Source: G963674955 sp963674955
Lineage (GTDB): Bacteria > Desulfobacterota > Desulfovibrionia > Desulfovibrionales > Desulfovibrionaceae
Direction of reading: 5' to 3'
Length of the DNA stretch: 64,000 bases
Assembly: GCA_963674955.2 (NCBI GenBank)
Contig: CAXXKR010000004.1
Coordinates: 1,860,001-1,924,000 of the forward strand
The translations under genes and the position numbers were made by a program. Below, piece by piece: positions 63,686 through 64,000 of the stretch. Position 1 is the stretch's first letter. Every line of letters begins with the position of its first letter. The notes beneath the pieces were generated by a model. That model ran no database searches. It was not told the origin of the DNA and saw only the letters and a program-made list of their open reading frames with translations.

Positions 63686-64000
63686 GCGCACCTCCTGATG
63701 ATATCCCGCATAAGGCTCAGCATATCTTTCCAGGCTGAATTTTTCTCTCACGATTTCTCGTCCGTATTCTCCCATGCGTTCCCTGAGTCCGGAGTCCGCA
63801 AGCAAGATCTCCAGGGCGTGCTCCCATTCTTGGGGCGACTCCGCCAGTAATCCGTTCACTCCGTCTTCCACCACGGTCTGGTTGCTGCCCACAGGCGAAG
63901 CTACCACCGGTACGCCCGCGGCCATGTACTGGATGAGCTTAAAGGCGCACTTGCCACGGGTGAAAAGGGAGTCCTGCAAGGGCATGACCCCAATGTCGAA
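63682..64000 (-). CDS. Glycosyltransferase family 4, partial, with frameshift near its end
   Basis: Only the C-terminal 100 residues are in the window; the gene continues beyond 64000. FDIGVMPLQDSLFTRGKCAF, KLIQYMAAGVPVVASPVGSN and VEDGVNGLLAESPQEWEHAL mark the sugar-nucleotide-binding half of a GT4 enzyme. The frame runs without a stop into the next gene. Deleting one base at 63714-63715 gives ERYAELMRDIIRRCA and a TGA (63684-63682) overlapping the next ATG as ATGA, a much more natural ending. So a one-base error or mutation is likely, not a true fusion. Confidence 0.8.

Overview
The window reads as a chromosome segment of a Desulfovibrionaceae-type sulfate reducer (Desulfobacterota). The basis is the GC-rich core coding, the order zapB-like/zapA/6S-like RNA/rny/ymdB-like/tyrS, an F-ATPase operon that starts at two b-type subunits and lacks a and c, a CobD-CobQ fusion, and a NhaB transporter next to a left-handed beta-helix protein. 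No single diagnostic gene fixes the species, so this is inference.

Layout. 1-3200: minus-strand histidine kinase followed by three stand-alone receiver proteins. 3.5-8.8 kb: CBS protein, DASS anion transporter, beta-helix protein, NhaB. 8.8-16.5 kb: DUF4911-like protein, M24 peptidase, FAD oxidoreductase, pstS-pstC-pstA behind a probable Pho box, ogt, radical SAM protein. 16.6-22.3 kb: the cell-shape operon mreB-mreC-mreD-mrdA-rodA plus a bactofilin. 22.4-28.5 kb: atpF'-F-H-A-G-D-C. 28.6-34.6 kb: glmU, zapB-like, zapA, 6S-like RNA, rny, ymdB-like, tyrS. 34.6-48.3 kb: PHP-glycosyltransferase fusion, YdcZ-like protein, tatD, cobD-cobQ fusion, phosphoesterase, LytTR regulator, acs, lepA, lepB. 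The genes lepA and lepB lead straight into comM, which is broken.

The accessory region (48.4-61.5 kb) is the most interesting part. comM starts at a TTG (48432). After codon 33 it is interrupted by a 9.5 kb element (about 48533-58044), and it resumes in frame at 58050. Both junctions carry ATCAT, and joining the element ends gives a 14-bp perfect palindrome, which fits a large serine recombinase attachment site. The element encodes a large serine recombinase, a small serine recombinase, a mosaic of decayed P22 antirepressor-type domains, two small secreted proteins (one a nuclease), and a three-gene operon: ParB-like protein, PD-(D/E)XK-like protein and C5 cytosine methyltransferase. That operon is my best candidate for an undescribed defence or modification system. 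The resumed comM is cut again at about 58603, just before its Walker A motif, by a second, AT-rich element carrying another large serine recombinase, a 79-aa protein and a small serine recombinase. On its far side lies a 5'-truncated flavodoxin domain (FprA-like), not the rest of comM. This implies a recombinase-linked rearrangement or deletion. The window ends in a minus-strand secreted protein and a partial glycosyltransferase.

Single-base frameshifts, mostly in or beside short homopolymer runs, break four otherwise normal core genes (M24 peptidase, pstC twice, ogt twice, the terminal glycosyltransferase). They look more like base-calling errors than decay. No tRNA, rRNA or CRISPR array was seen. 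All family assignments come from reading motifs, not from database searches.
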